From Pomphorhynchus laevis (lineage: Eukaryota; Acanthocephala; Palaeacanthocephala; Echinorhynchida; Pomphorhynchidae), in the NCBI GenBank assembly GCA_012934845.2, contig WNNJ02001835.1, forward strand, positions 1 to 64,000: a stretch of 64,000 nt of DNA. Reading direction: 5' to 3'. This document shows positions 1 to 12,654 of the stretch, one piece after another. The translations under genes were made by a program, and so were the position numbers. Numbering within the stretch: the first letter of the stretch is position 1; each line of letters begins with the position of its first letter. A model generated the notes under the pieces. That model did no database searches, was not told the DNA's origin, and was given only the letters and a program-made list of their open reading frames with translations.

Positions 1-802
1 AGGAAACCTGCTTAGCCACATGCCTAATGCTGATTTCTTCTTTTTCCCGTGTAATCCCTTCACATTTTTTGACTCCCTACATTTTCTTTTATGCTGCTGG
101 GTAATTCAGTAGACGTTAAAAAGATCAATTTTTATCATAGCTTGCAAAAATGTACCAACTTTGCCTTGAATTGCATCTCTGGCGTTGCATCGACTGCTTC
201 GGCGGGTATAGCATTCTAGAGGCTGCCGCCCTCGTCGTTTGCGTGAATTTGGGAGTCAGCCGAGAAGTTCTCTGTTAAAACTAAGATTGAAGCAATTGAA
301 TTGATCCAATCTTAGTTCATTAAAATTTAGTAATATTTAATCAATCAAAGCAATAATGAAGTATTTTATTTATCAAATAATTTAAAGTTATTTTAATATG
401 AAAATTTTATGTAATTGCATCAAATATCAAGCATTAAATAATTAATTACGCAAAATATTATAATATTTATATAATGTCAGTATTGTAATGTGATATCAAA
501 ATATGATAATGTTCTGAGATTAACATTGTTTGGATAAATCAAAATCTCTCTTCATTCTAATGAATTACCAAATGCTAAACAATCACGTATTATGCCTTCT
601 TATACTTGTGTAGTTTATACTTGTAGTACTGTATACTATTGTCCATTGAAATACAATAGCGTTTAAATTTGTTCAGTTTGTTTTAAAATGAATTATTCAC
701 TTTTGTCTAAACGACCAAATAAATAATGACCTCTCAGTCCATTATACAATATCACTTGTCCTGACATTACCTAACATTAAGATTATATTGTATGATTAAT
801 AA
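1..802. other. No gene recognised
   Basis: The first 260 bases have a more balanced base composition than the rest and may be an old mobile-element tail. From about 300 on the DNA is AT-rich with stops in every frame. I see no coding signal or RNA gene. Confidence 0.6.
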
Positions 803-852
803 AATCTTATATAATTATGATAGAACAATTATCTGTTATGTTAAGATGATTA
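803..852 (+). repeat. 50-bp direct repeat, left copy
   Basis: This 50-bp stretch, starting AATCTTATATAATTATGA and ending TTAAGATGATTA, recurs in the same orientation at 2132-2181 with only a couple of mismatches. The two copies flank the foldback composite at 887-2097, so they are either an extended duplication around it or part of a larger element. Confidence 0.75.
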
Positions 853-1019
853 ATAATATAATCTTATAATAGTATAATCTTCTAAAGTTCAGGGCGTTTA
901 AACATCGAGATGAATAGAAAAAAAAAGTTTTCGTTCACAATTGTCGACTTTTGTAATAGTTCTTTTCGAGTGTTATGTTTAGAAACATTACACTTGAAAA
1001 GGACTATTATAATGGTCGA

Positions 1020-1160
1020 AAATTAGAAATTATTTTTGATATTTCGCTAACTACTGTTAGCATCTTCAGAAAAAAGTTTACCTGAAGATGCCAACAGAAG
1101 TTAGCGAAATATCAAAAATAATTTCTTCTTTCCTTTGATCCAGGTCCAATAATTATTTAT
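1020..1160. mobile_element. MITE copy, family M
   Basis: This is a hairpin-forming element. GATATTTCGCTAACTACTG and TTAGCATCTTCAGA on the left are mirrored by TGAAGATGCCAACAGAAG and TTAGCGAAATATC on the right. Its outer ends are related to TTATTGGAGCTGGATCAAAG. It has no coding capacity. Further copies or half copies lie at about 1548-1640, 1740-2010 and 19300-19480, and a short end fragment at about 38425-38460. Confidence 0.75.
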
Positions 1161-1739
1161 CAATAATGGATCAGCATCAACTATTTAAAATAAATTGATA
1201 TATGAACAAAACATACAATAAAACAATCACGTAATATATTATTATAAATAATATATTATTTATCAATAATATTATTTTATTAAGAGCGTACAATTGTGAA
1301 AACTATATTGGTATCTTAACAATTTTGCATTTTCGACAATTTAAGTGTTTGTATTTATAAAATTAGTAGCAAACATTATTTTATACTTGTAAACTTTACT
1401 GTAAACTCTGAAAATATTTATAGTTGCCTATATTATTTTTTAAATATTATATTATATATTATAATATATATTATATTATTTATATTATAATATTAATACT
1501 TATTTATATAATTTTAAATAGTTTATAATGATCCATTATTGATAAATAATTATTGTAGCTGGATCAAATAAAGAAGGAAATTTTTATTTGATATTTCGCT
1601 GACCTCTGTTAGCATCTTCAGAAAATTACAATGTTTTTGTAATTTACAATTAAATAAATCATTTCAAATTAAATATAAGAAAATATTTGAAATTAATATA
1701 ATATAATATAAATTAATATAATAGTATATTATCTATTTA

Positions 1740-2010
1740 TCAATTTTTAAAATTTATAAAGTAACGACATGAAAATTAAATAATTATTGCATTTAATAAT
1801 TACTGATGGTTCTAACAAGTATATGACAGCTAGTATTACAAAAAACAACTTCACAAAGTTTTTAAATAGTTGATAAATAAATTATTTATCAATAATTTTC
1901 ATTATTGATAAATAATTATTGGAGTTGGATAAAAGAAAAGAAGAAACTATTTTTGATATTTCGCTAACTTCTGTTAGCATCTTCAGAAAATTACAAATTT
2001 TTATTACAAA
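1740..2010 (-). mobile_element. MITE family M copy sharing its interior with the 364-bp array
   Basis: The segment around 1808-1870 is the reverse complement of the left half of the tandem unit at 19.4-20.5 kb (the stretch with TACTAGCTGTCATATACTTG). The right part carries the usual family end, GATATTTCGCTAACTTCTG. This links the dispersed MITE to the tandem array. Confidence 0.7.
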
Positions 2011-2131
2011 GTTAGTTATCAATAAGGGATCAGTATCAACTATTTGTGAACAATAATTTTCTTTTTCTATTCATCATGATGTTTAAACGCCCTGAACAAT
2101 TTGAGGGTACATCGAACGTATCATTGGACAT

Positions 2132-2181
2132 AATCTTATATAATTATGATATAACAATTATCTTTTATGTTAAGATGATTA
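2132..2181 (+). repeat. 50-bp direct repeat, right copy
   Basis: Partner of 803-852 in the same orientation. It lies just outside the right inverted repeat of the foldback composite. Confidence 0.75.
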
Positions 2182-3620
2182 TCTTGTCCAAGAAAACTTG
2201 GTCACTTGGACATATGACCAAATTGTAAAGTTGCAATTTGCAAATATTGTCTTTGAATTCTGAAAGAAGGAATAATTTTGATTGCATACAAAATTTATCA
2301 AATCAGAGTAGTTGAAATTATATATGTTTTTGTACACTTTATCAATTGGAACATATAATATAAGAGTTTACTCTTGGTGTCACTGACATTAAATTCTATA
2401 TCTAGCAACTTAACTGCTAATTTTAATTCTCTCGTCAAGCTAAAGAAGCAAAAAACTTCTTTGTTAATCAAATTAAAAACTGCATGTTTTGATTGCCACA
2501 AGTAAAAACACACGAGATAAAATATTACTGCTGAAATCAACGAGCTGTAAATACGTTCTCGATCATGATCGATGATTTTGTTGTGCTAGTAAGTGATTGC
2601 AATTTCAAGAAGATAAATGAGAAATTGTTTGTTCAGATGATGCAAGAAGCTTTTTCTTTTTAATTTGTTTTTTTTATATCAATATAATAGTTAATGCAAG
2701 CTTGAATTATTTGCCTTTAACTTTTATTTTGCATTATTTTTAATTTGCAATACGTAGACTTAGTTAGCTTATTTAAAATAAAATAACGGAACTGAGATGA
2801 AAATTAACCAATTAAGTCGATTTAAAACAAATATTTTATGCTTTGATAAAATATCACATGAACTTTAAGACAAATCGAACGATATTTGTTTTGCTTTTTA
2901 AACTTCGCAAGAAGTATGATTTTCCAAGATACAATGGATTTTGCAATCGAGTCAGTTTCTTAAAGTCTACTATCTTTCCTTGTATGAAGTGGGTATGAAA
3001 AGCAAAATAAGTGATAACTTTTAAATTTGTAGAATACAATTCCTTATTTCATAAAGGGCACTGTTTGATGAAATACAATTTTATCAAATTCAACAATGTT
3101 TCCAATCCGGTATAAAAGTTTCACTTATGCAGTTTTAAAACGTGGTTATAAAAGTATAATTCAAATTTGATTGATCCTTAAAACCCTAATTTCACGAACA
3201 AAAATATCTATTTGGAGAAATTAGCGGAAATTTGTATAGACATTGATTTTGCTATCATTTGAATTAATTTCGAAAATTGAAGATTTACCTGTCTTTAATA
3301 ATTCTTCAAATATGATCAATTAGGTATTAAAGTTATTTACTTAATGCTTGATTACTAATACCAGCAGGTTACATAACCTACTTGATTCCAGTATTATCGG
3401 CAGAAACTGATACCACTTTTATCACTTTGCTCGTATCCATATGAATGTTTATGTAATTCATAAACATTAGACTGAGCTAAAAAGAGGAAAACATTTAAGT
3501 TTATACAAAATAGTGGTCAATTATTTGCATTTTAATTATTTCCTTAATTTAAAATTAAATTTACTTTTGAACTTAAATTAAAGATTTTGACTTTTATAAT
3601 TTAAGATAAAATAACCATAA
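2182..3620. other. No gene recognised
   Basis: AT-rich DNA with only short open frames on both strands. None has a recognisable domain or a splice-site pair I would trust. Confidence 0.6.
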
Positions 3621-3624
3621 CCTC

Positions 3625-4705
3625 TACATATCTCCACCCCCTGTATCTTTTGCCCCATCAATCATCCCCATAGTCCACAATCTTACTTTCTTCTGTTTCC
3701 ATTTCGATGATCATATTTCCCTTAAACCTTCGTCCTTGACAAGGTCCGTTAGTCTAATTTAATTATCTGTGACATACGCAGTATCAGCCCCCTTATCGAC
3801 TTCCGTTCTTGTATGCATCTTCTTTCGTCGTTTCTATTCCCTAAAATCGATTACTGCCTCAGCCTTTTGGCCAATTCTACAAAATCTATCATCATACCCC
3901 TACAAAACATCATCAACTCCATCGTTCGAGTGCTCCCACGTCTCCGTCGCTTCGACCCCACATCCACATATCTTGCCTAACTCTCCTGGTCCACCATCCA
4001 CATTCGCATCCAACTCCGCCTTCTTCTCGTCACTTTTCGTTTCAGCGTTGTCGAATCCCCATCGTTCATCAACCTCCCTTTTTAGACGACACTCGTCCCC
4101 ACCTCTCTATCGCTGCGTTCTCGTCATTCCCTCTTTCTACACGGTCACAATTACTCCAACAACTACGGTCTCCGATGCTTCCTCGTCGCTGATTTACTCG
4201 CCTGGAATCAGTTTCTCGACGTCCGCCGCGCTCCCTCTTTTATCACACATCCTACCATCTTGCTTCTCTCGTTTTGATCACACATCCTACCATCTTGCTT
4301 CTCTCGATTTGCCTACAATTTATTGTCGTGTTCAAATTCGTCTTCTTATCGTTGCTTTCCGCCTTGTAACTTTTCATACCCCTTCATTTCTCAACCTTCC
4401 TTTTCTTGATAATTCCCGTCCTGTTTACTGTTCCTTGCGTTCCTGTAATTCCCTTCTTTTACATGTCCCAAACTACTCTACCTCCTTTGGACTCCGCTCC
4501 TTCCTGGTGGCTGCTCCTCTATCGTGGAATCATCTGCCCATTCATATACGCCAATCAACTTCCCTGCAGTGCTTCAAACGACAAATCCGATCCCATCTGA
4601 ACAATTTAACTGCTTGACTTTCTCATTTTTGTTTGTGGACTTGTAAGCGTACAGCTTGTACGCATTTGCCACATTAAATAAATTTGTATTATTATTATTC
4701 AAATA
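3625..4705 (+). mobile_element. L2/CR1-group LINE, 3' end of the RT gene with partial duplication
   Basis: Read in several frames, this encodes the C-terminal part of a LINE reverse transcriptase. About 3690-3880 gives a FDDHISL segment and then PKIDYCLSLLANSTKSI, which matches the family pattern S-K/R-I/L-DYCNSLL. About 4315-4617 gives YCSLRSCNSLLLHVPNYS, then FLVAAPLSWNHLP and FKRQIRSHLNNL, the usual LINE C-terminal region with an A-P-x-x-WN-x-LP core. A weaker second version of the same block lies at about 4070-4230 (SLRSRHSLFLHGHNYS, FLVADLLAWNQFL), so the 3' end appears partly duplicated. The element ends in a TATTATTATTATTC run at about 4687-4700, like the microsatellite tails of L2/CR1 LINEs. 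Frame changes show that it is decayed. Confidence 0.75.
4243..4306 (+). repeat. 35-bp tandem duplication
   Basis: The stretch starting TCACACATCCTACCATCTTG is repeated at 4278 with a period of 35 bp, inside the LINE fragment. Confidence 0.85.
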
Positions 4706-4809
4706 TCGTCTCCTTTCCGAACTTCTCGACACATGATTTTTATTTTTTGTGGTCATGTAAGCGTTTGCTACGAAAAATAAATCCTTTTTTAAATCAACGG
4801 AACTAAATA

Positions 4810-7800
4810 GGATAGTTCAGCAGAGGTGCTGAATGGCGGCATTGTTTAGGTATTCATTTGCAACATCGTGCTTTAAACGTGTTCAAGCTTGGAGCAGCAA
4901 CGACTTCCTCTAGCAGCGTGTTCACATGTTAATTCCCCATCCTTGTCAGTCTGAATATTTTCGGTAATCTACCAAGTCGATATTTATTATAAAACTAATA
5001 TGTCCCCGCAACCTGCCTACCCGACTAGTGATTACATCGGTAAGATAACCCCCGCATCGTTCGACATGTACCATAGACAAAGCATTACCAAAGCTATGAA
5101 CCTCTAACGTACCGACAGCATTCCAATACGACTAAGACGTATATTATAATCACTACCACCATAGCCAGCTCTGAGCCTCGAACCGCGCCTAAGAATATAT
5201 TCCAAGTCTAATAGTTCTTGCTTGGTGACAGGGAAACAAGTCTGAATGGAGTATTCCAAGTGTGACCCGACGAGCGAGGTGAATAACCTCTTGAACATTT
5301 GACAGCTTAACATGATGAATGCGCTTTTTATACAATATAATGTCCAAGTAGCTTTACCTAGAGTGATGTGTGTTCAACTTTGTTTTTAAGGATCGAAGTA
5401 TAATAATGCAAATCTTTACGGTGATGCACTCTCTTTAAGACAATGTCTCCAATATAGTACCTAAGAGTTTCAGACGGGCAACCTATTGGATAAGGATATA
5501 TTTTTCAACATTTAATTGTAATCCAGTAAATTTGCATCAATTGGACAGAGAGTTCATATCATTTTGTAAATATACTCGATCAGCAGGACTTCTAATGATC
5601 GACAAAATCTTTAGATCGTATGCAAAAGCTAAATGATAGCATGATAAGCGGAGTAGCAAATCATTCATAAAGATTATATAAAACAGTGGGCCAAGGACTG
5701 ATACTTGCGAGACTCAAGAATTAGCATCACCGATTCAGAAAGCGCACCTCCTACACAAACTCTGAAAGACCTATTCAATGAAAATTACATCACCCACTCA
5801 CAAATATATGGATGGAGTCCATAGTGATACAGTAAAGAGACTATAGCATTATGTGGCACCATATCAAAGGCTTTCGGAAACTCAATGAAAACTGTATGTA
5901 CCTGAAACCCAGTACTCATAGCATCTGTCCATTTTTTCACGCGCAGTTAGTAGATTAGTTAGGTATGAACGTTCAATCCAAAAACCATGTTGAGAATCAA
6001 CCAATATATGATTACAGTTCAGATGATCCCTGATTTTACTTGCAATGAGTCCTTCTAAGAGGTTTTCAGAATACACAGGTCAAAATAATGGGCCGAAAGT
6101 CCGCACAAAAACTAGCAGCATGCTTTTTGTGAATGGGATACCACGATTGAACATGTCCAACTGTCAGGAATCTAAGATGTGTCCAAGTTATATCTGAAAA
6201 ACAGAGTTAAACCATTTCTCAGTACGTTCTCTAGGGTTTTCGACGATGAAGAAGGCAATATTGTCTGGTCCCTGGAGATGCAAAGGGATCGAGCTTCATA
6301 ACCTCGTTCAACACCTTATTAACTCTGAGTAGACCAACAGAACACTGGTGTGCAATCGGAACATTCAACTAAAGTCACGCTCTTTGTCAGTAATGTAAGC
6401 TTGCACTAAAAAGCTATCATCTAAATGTTGGGCGATATGATATGGTTCGGTTAAAGTCTCAGCTGGCGTTTGAATTGAGCTAATTATGGTGATAATAGTT
6501 TTGTTATTTCTTACATATGACCAAAACTTCGTATGGTTCAAAATGAATTCATGTTGATACCCTCTTCGTACAAATAGCGTTAATAAAATTTTAGTCTATT
6601 CCATCAGTTCCGAGAGTCAATGTAAGCACGTTTGGAAGCAGGAGAACGCCTAAACTTGCGTCACAATTTGTTGCGCGACCTGAGAGCATCAAGTAACTCT
6701 CTGTCGAACCAAGGAGGATGGACATGTTTGATCTTGCAGGCACGTAGCGGAGCAAAGATGTCCGAAATACGCTACAATTCCTCAAGAAGAAGATCAAAGA
6801 CTATTGGAACATTCGAACCGAAGTGAACATGAAGACTTACCAGATGCCCTTCGGGAAGTTTGTAACAAGTTGACTAGCATCAACACTAACCCAACAACCG
6901 TATTTTTTAATTTGAGTTTTGAGAGGCCATGTTGAATCCGAGGGTCGCATACAGAGTAGACAGGGATCGCTGTCGCCGATTGGTGTGCCATAACGAACAC
7001 CTGAGACATCTCCCAAAGACTTAGTAAATACCAAATCAAGTATAGAAGGCGTCTTTGTCACACAATTAGGTTTTTAATATTTTGAACCATTAGCATTTCG
7101 AGTAACAGAAAATTACTAAATACTTTCCCAATTCCGTGATGTGGTCGTGAAAAGCTACTTTCCAGTATATGTGGGGGATATTGAAGTCACCTAAAAGCAG
7201 AATCAGAGGATACAAAGATAAACTCATGATACCAGGAGACTATTTCGCGCATATGCGGCAACATCACATCCACGTTTACTAAACGAGCGATCCGAACGTA
7301 TAGAGCATGGTTAGCAATGCCAACACAATCATCTGGAATGTTAGCATGTAGCCATGTTTTGGTCATACATAATACATCAAAACGTTTCGATGCTACAAGG
7401 AATTTAATTTCAGAGGACTGAGTCAGAAGATTGCGAGCATTTAAATAACCAACTTAAACGATCGTATAATGGCAAACTGTGACACACTCGGTAACGCTTG
7501 GGAAGTCAACTAGTTCACCTGCACATGAATTACTAGTATAGAAGTTTGACTCTACAAAGGTAAGGGTTTCCACCGGACAGCCGTGCTTCACTTGACCACC
7601 CAAAAATTCCGGACACAAAGGTTGATTTTGCCTGTTTTCCAACGGTCGGTGCAGCTCATTGAATGCCTCGTACCTTCTCAAACGATCTGCAGATAAATCA
7701 CCGACTATACGAAAATCAGAACCTGATAATCTAAATATATACTTTAATAGGAAATTAACATGATCTTTTGAGTCAAGAACAACTTTTGAAAGCTTCGGCT

Positions 7801-8060
7801 TGACTGACAGTTTCTTGCCTAGTTAAAAAACTCCCAGAGCTTTTAGACACCGCAACATCCACATCGCTCTGGAGAAAAATAAAACACATCGCGAAGATGC
7901 TTAATATAGTCATCCAATCTACTTTGCGGATTGTTACTGAGTCATTCTTTAACTAATATGTCGATATTTTCAAAGCCTGAATTGATGAATAAAATAGTTT
8001 TTGATGTTAACTCAGAATAAGTGACTAGAATGTAAGATGTCTGCAGTTTGTTTTAGGAAT
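4810..8060 (-). mobile_element. Degenerate CR1-like LINE (ORF1 tail, endonuclease, RT)
   Basis: Minus-strand frames give recognisable pieces in the right order. At 7454-7800 is an ORF1-tail-like stretch (LRRYEAFNELHRPLENRQN). At about 7300-7440 is an endonuclease start, NARNLLTQSSEIKFLV followed by DVLCMTKTWL. At about 7160-7190 is LLLGDFNIPHIYW. Near 6680 is a P-x-W-F-D-R-E-L-L-DALRSRNKL linker. At 5882-6076 is an RT segment, IRDHLNCNHILVDSQHGF with YLTNLL. At 5104-5313 is a late RT segment, SLVGSHLEYSIQTCFPVTK. The order endonuclease then RT and the SQHGF block are typical of the CR1/L2/jockey groups. Frames are broken many times, so this is an old copy. The exact ends are estimates. Confidence 0.75.
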
Positions 8061-8369
8061 AATGCTACTGAAATAAACCAATACAAACTCAGCAAACATA
8101 CACCGCTCTACTAAATTGTGTTAATACATGCAGTTAAACTAATCAATTGGATCATGACCGCCCCGTTAAATTTTCCCTTTCTGAAATCGACGTGGATGTA
8201 AAAAAATTAATTCAGATATTTGCATTCCATTGGGAAGAATACTTAGGATGAATTAGATGGAATAAATACGTAACTGATAAAAATATTTTCTTAATATTAA
8301 CTAATAACATGCACAAATAGAATAAAATGTACAGTTTACTGATCAATCCTCGGCATATATGATAAGTCT

Positions 8370-11300
8370 TCTATATTGCATAGCGGGATCACGCTCCACC
8401 AGCAAACACCAACGCGATGCTTTCCAAGTTAGCCATTCAGGGTCTACCACACACCTGAGAGCCCAAACGAAACTCACGATGGACGGTAGTATCTACATGA
8501 GAAGCTTGAGAAACCTTAGTCTTTGCTTAGGGGGACGTCTTCTTGAAAAGAAGACTAATCCCGATATTGCCCATGTACACCGAAGGCCACCTGAGTGTTC
8601 TCACTTAATGACGGATGCTGGGCAGTTTCAGGACACATCTAAGTTCTCTTCAGGACATTCTTAAATCTATTCAAGTAGGATCCAACAGTCCAGTCTACCG
8701 TAACGGTAAACCCTGGTATCTTACTCTATGTGTAAATACTGGGAGTTGTTGATTGTGCAAAATGGATGAGATAGCAGAGGTTGCTAGTCTCTTTTTTCTG
8801 TGACAGGAGCGCCATGAAAGACAACCACCTGCGATTTTGATGAGTTGAATAAAATATTTAAATGGGCTGGCTGGTCTTTTAATCATAAAAAGAAACGGCT
8901 GATGTCCGAGACTACATATGTGCACCTGCGTCTTCTAAACTGGGATGTGGTATCATCAGCATATACCACTAGATGTTGATCACGTTGAAAATGGTTTGAA
9001 CAAAACAATGGATGCAGAATGATACAAAATAGGAGAAAGTGGGAAGCCTTGAGGCACACCTGTAATTGGGTAGAATTGACGAGCATCATGGTCATCCTCG
9101 TAAAATTGCTTGGTAAACACTAATATCTTTACCTTGTTATCTCCAAGGCAAACTGAGGAACCTGAGAGAGGATATAACAAAAGGAATAGAGATGCGTTCA
9201 AATGCAGCAGAAAAATCAAGAAAAACAGCCAAAGTAAGCTGATGGCTGTTTTATTGGTAAAACCGATGAACTTTATATATTTCCGAGTAGACCGACCGAC
9301 TCTCAACAAACCCATTAAAACCTGGTGGGATTAAATTACGTCAAATTAAATTATCACGGATTTTATGCGCAATCGCGTTTTCGTAAATGGAGATGAGTGT
9401 ATTTGTTATTGAAATTAGCAGCATATCATTAGGACATGTAACCGGCCTCCTCTTTGGAAAAATATTCGAAAGCTAATGTTAATAACGGCAATATCAGATG
9501 GTGAGGCTTAAAGCATAGTGATGGCGACCTCCTTTCTCTGATTGTCTGTCAAAAGCTGACAGACGCGAGTGTAAAGTTGCGAATGGGTTTTGGATGTTCG
9601 CGGAAGCGGACCCTAAGAGTGACGAATATCCTTAACCGAAATATCCCTACTCCTGAAACCGCCCCCAGGTAGGGATTGGTTAAGGAGAAAGAGTGGCTTC
9701 ATAATTGTGATGGGATAGTGACTCTTTCAAATCTTTATCAAAACATATTACCGATCAAGCCCGATGTCATCTCCTTCCAGCTGACAAACTTCTCTTTCTT
9801 GAAAATTTCCCATAAAAAAGACTAAGATGGACTAAGACGAACAATGCTAGCCTAATCCCTGATCAGTTGGAGTCTATACTTAGAACTCCAATATTTTCTC
9901 GAGAGAGAGCTTGTCGAGAGATTGGGGAGACGTAACATTTTTCATAGGACCTTGCGTTTTGTCTTAGTGGGATTGAACATACGAACTTTGTAGGTAGTTG
10001 AAAGTATTGCGATAGCTTGCGAAGAGAGATATGAATTGAATCGGGTCAAACTATCACGATCTACAACAGTAGATCGTGATGAAGTAGATCTACAACAGTA
10101 GATCGAAGTAGGTCTTGCGAGGTGGTCAATTGTTGACCTTGACTGCTTAGTACAGACGGGCTTAAGCAGCCACTTCACATGTATCAGTAGAATGTCGATG
10201 AGATAATTAGTTTTGGATTAATGAAAGGTCGGGATTGTAGTTTGTGAATAAGATAATCGTCCCTTGCTCTGATGAGTGATGCTTTAATCTAACGACCAGT
10301 TATGTCGTTGAAGTCACAAGGTATCATATCATCGTTGCTGCCTAATATACGATCAAGGATGTCATGGTTCTTGCGAATTTCCTTAAGTAGAATATAGATA
10401 TTGGCTATGCTGATGCGTTTACCGTCCTTCCAACTTTATAGCTAAACAAGACATGGCAGGACATGAATAATTTAGCAAGAGGGAGGACTTAAGGGGCATT
10501 TAACTTAGGTTACAAGACTTTGAGATGAAGAGGTATGATGAGGGGCTTAATACGGAGTATAGTGGGCGGGTATATACGTTGGTATAACTCGATTAATGTC
10601 GTGGGAAGATCGGATCGATTTAGTCTCCTGAAGGACTGTAACATCTGCATTTCGACCAGATAAAATACTAAGAGCAGAAGGACCTCCTGAATTCCACTGA
10701 AAGATATTCAGTGAAGTAGGATCTGAACTGCTACTCATTGCTTTGATTTAAGGGTGGGAGTGCGGCCTTACTAATTGAGGTCAATAGTGAAAGAGCTGCC
10801 CCTTTCACTACCGAAACCAACAAGGGACTCGCCGTTCCCCTGGGCTGGTGGGAATATCATCATTTCTCACGCTGACGCATTCATCAATAAGAGCTACTCT
10901 ATTTATTAGTTTCAAATGACCGCTTTTCTTTGATAATTTGATTACCTTCTTACCATTGGCGGTTGAGGCCTTTCGTTATAAGTTCTTCACTCAATATGTA
11001 CTGAAGCCAGAGGCTTAATCTGATTCATTGCCGAGACCAATTGATTTATCAAGTTCTCAAAACTTTTAGTCTGCTATGCCATTTTCACCTACATGATGGC
11101 TTTGAAATCTGGATAATCACTTTAACGAGTTGAAAGTATCGATCATTGAGGAGTCCACACCTTTTAGGTTCGTTTTAATCGCATCAGCAAAGATTGACAC
11201 TGTCGCGGAAGAGTACTTAAAATGCCGGCTTTGAAATTCTTTAAAAAACCTTACATTTTTCGAGTATGCAGCATGATTCAATCCGTAGTTTGAACATATA

Positions 11301-11860
11301 GGGCCTTGGTCTTTTGGGAAACTACCCATGTGGCCTGAGTCTTTGCAAGTGGGCCATTGCGGTGTCAACATTGCAAATTAAGCCACAGTGACCCCACTGA
11401 TGACATTTTTTGCATTAGATGAAATATGTTGGAAGGTAAGATTTGTCTCCAGAAAGGGGTTGTGAGAATTTTTCACCAATATCATGGCGCTGTCTAATGT
11501 CGTTGTGACAAACGCCACTGGTAGTAACGAGCATCCTTTCTTTTGGTATAACGCTCGTCGGTCAGTGTGAAGCCTTTTCCAATTCTTTAATGTCATCACC
11601 AAATTTTGTGGTAAATGAAATTCTGTAAATCGTTGAATACTTTCTGGCAGAATTCTAGATTATTCTGCCAGGATATTTGCCAACGTAGGGGTTTAAAAAA
11701 TGGAAATAATCGTCGACTTTCTGTGGAGAGCTTATTCTTATTTCCACAAGGTTTACAAGGTTTTCACAAGGGGAATTCAATTGAATTAAGTAAAATTCCA
11801 ATAACTTACTTTGGTTCATTGTAGCGGTCGACTTTGGAAGATAAATCGCTGTAAGAAGTC
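8370..11860 (-). mobile_element. LINE family A, copy 1 (decayed)
   Basis: On the minus strand this repeats the layout of the two better copies at 12.0 and 31.9 kb. The ORF1 body is at about 11400-11830. A zinc-knuckle stretch at 11117-11371 is partly eroded. The ORF2 endonuclease start at 10547-10738 reads SLNIFQWNSGGPSALSIL and VTVLQETKSI. The RT core at about 8940-9100 reads PITGVPQGFPLSPILY and VVYADDTTS. The C-terminal part continues to about 8370, past the point where copy 2 stops. Stops and frame changes are frequent, so it is the oldest of the three long copies. Its 5' end lies about 150 bp from the 5' end of copy 2, head to head. Confidence 0.8.
10547..10738 (-). pseudogene. ORF2 endonuclease start of LINE family A copy 1
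   Basis: These 63 codons begin with the same SSSDPTSLNIFQWNSGG block found at the start of ORF2 in the other two copies (around 13254 and 33186). They include the N of the N-I-F-Q-W-N motif and the catalytic-type E in VTVLQETKSIR, both expected of an apurinic-like LINE endonuclease. The frame closes after HYTPY, so only the N-terminus of the domain survives here. Confidence 0.75.
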
Positions 11861-11994
11861 GTATTTTTCATTTTTTCGTTTTTTGATTTCCATTGAAATT
11901 TGCTAGTTTTACAAAATCCTTTGATGCTCCGAAAGCACTGTTATCAAACTGTTATATAATCATGTATACAACTATATATAATCTGGTTGGTTTA
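11861..11994. other. Spacer between divergent LINE copies
   Basis: Short AT-rich DNA between the 5' ends of family A copies 1 (-) and 2 (+). No coding signal. Confidence 0.5.
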
Positions 11995-12008
11995 TATATA
12001 CCAACCAT
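11995..12008 (+). repeat. 14-bp target-site duplication, left
   Basis: TATATACCAACCAT is repeated exactly at 15624-15637. The pair brackets LINE family A copy 2. Confidence 0.85.
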
Positions 12009-12210
12009 CTAAAAAAGCAAAAAAAAACGAAAAAAGCATGTCGGAGCTTCAAAGCTCGTTATTTTGCAACGATTTTCAAGCAAACACGAAAGAGGCGAAT
12101 GTTCCTGGTCATCAATTCTCTTCCAAAGGTAGGACGGACTCACAAGTCCGTCCTACCGGTGATTTTTGTTTTCTGGACTAGGATAAGGGGATAATCCAAA
12201 GCTAGCACAT

Positions 12211-12579
12211 TTGTGCATAATACAGGCGTCAAAACCTATAGAAAAACATAACTTGTTCCAAACGTTTCTTCGTGATTTTATTAGTCTTCACGACAAAATA
12301 GTTATATTTAACTCTGTTAAGGTTTATCCCAACTCAGTGAAGATTTCTTTTACTAACGCCTCAATATTGAATGAGTATAAGGCTTATTTCGAGGAGCATT
12401 ATCTTGATCACGAGTCGATCATTATCAAGCCGCTCCAATGTAGCCTTAAGATTTCGAACTTTCCACTGTACTTAGACGAGGATGACTCGAACAAGCTCAA
12501 GAGTCGCTTCAAATTGCACTCAGTTAGGCAAACACTGGGGAAGGGGCGAGGCCCTCCCAGTTGGATTTGCGAATGCTGA
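12211..12579 (+). pseudogene. ORF1 body of LINE family A copy 2
   Basis: This open stretch encodes the N-terminal half of the gag-like ORF1 protein: IEKHNLFQTFLRDFI and then IVIFNSVKVYPNSVKISFTN. It lines up with IERHSLYNRLLRDFSNKYP and VVFNSVKYYESSVKISFAS in copy 3 at about 32105-32245. The reading frame is lost before the zinc knuckles, which sit in other frames at about 12660-12890. Confidence 0.75.
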
Positions 12580-12654
12580 TTTAGATATTGGATTACTATT
12601 ATCCCGTTCCTCAGGCAACCCCTTAACTTAAAATTTACAATAATTGAGGAAGAC

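Larger units (their letters stand above)
887..2097. mobile_element. Foldback composite with ~54-bp terminal inverted repeats
   Basis: The stretch 887-940 (GTTCAGGGCGTTTAAACATC onward) is the near-exact reverse complement of 2044-2097. The interior holds several MITE-like copies and no protein-coding frame. It therefore looks like a non-autonomous DNA element or a foldback that took in other repeats. The flanking direct repeats at 803-852 and 2132-2181 are much longer than a usual target-site duplication, so the true ends are uncertain. Confidence 0.6.

Noticed and set aside
3769-4617. 282-codon Ser/Pro-rich open frame as a host protein
   Set aside because: The C-terminal half is a LINE RT tail, and the upstream half gives LINE motifs (PKIDYCLSLL) in another frame. 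The Ser/Pro richness comes from reading LINE sequence out of frame.
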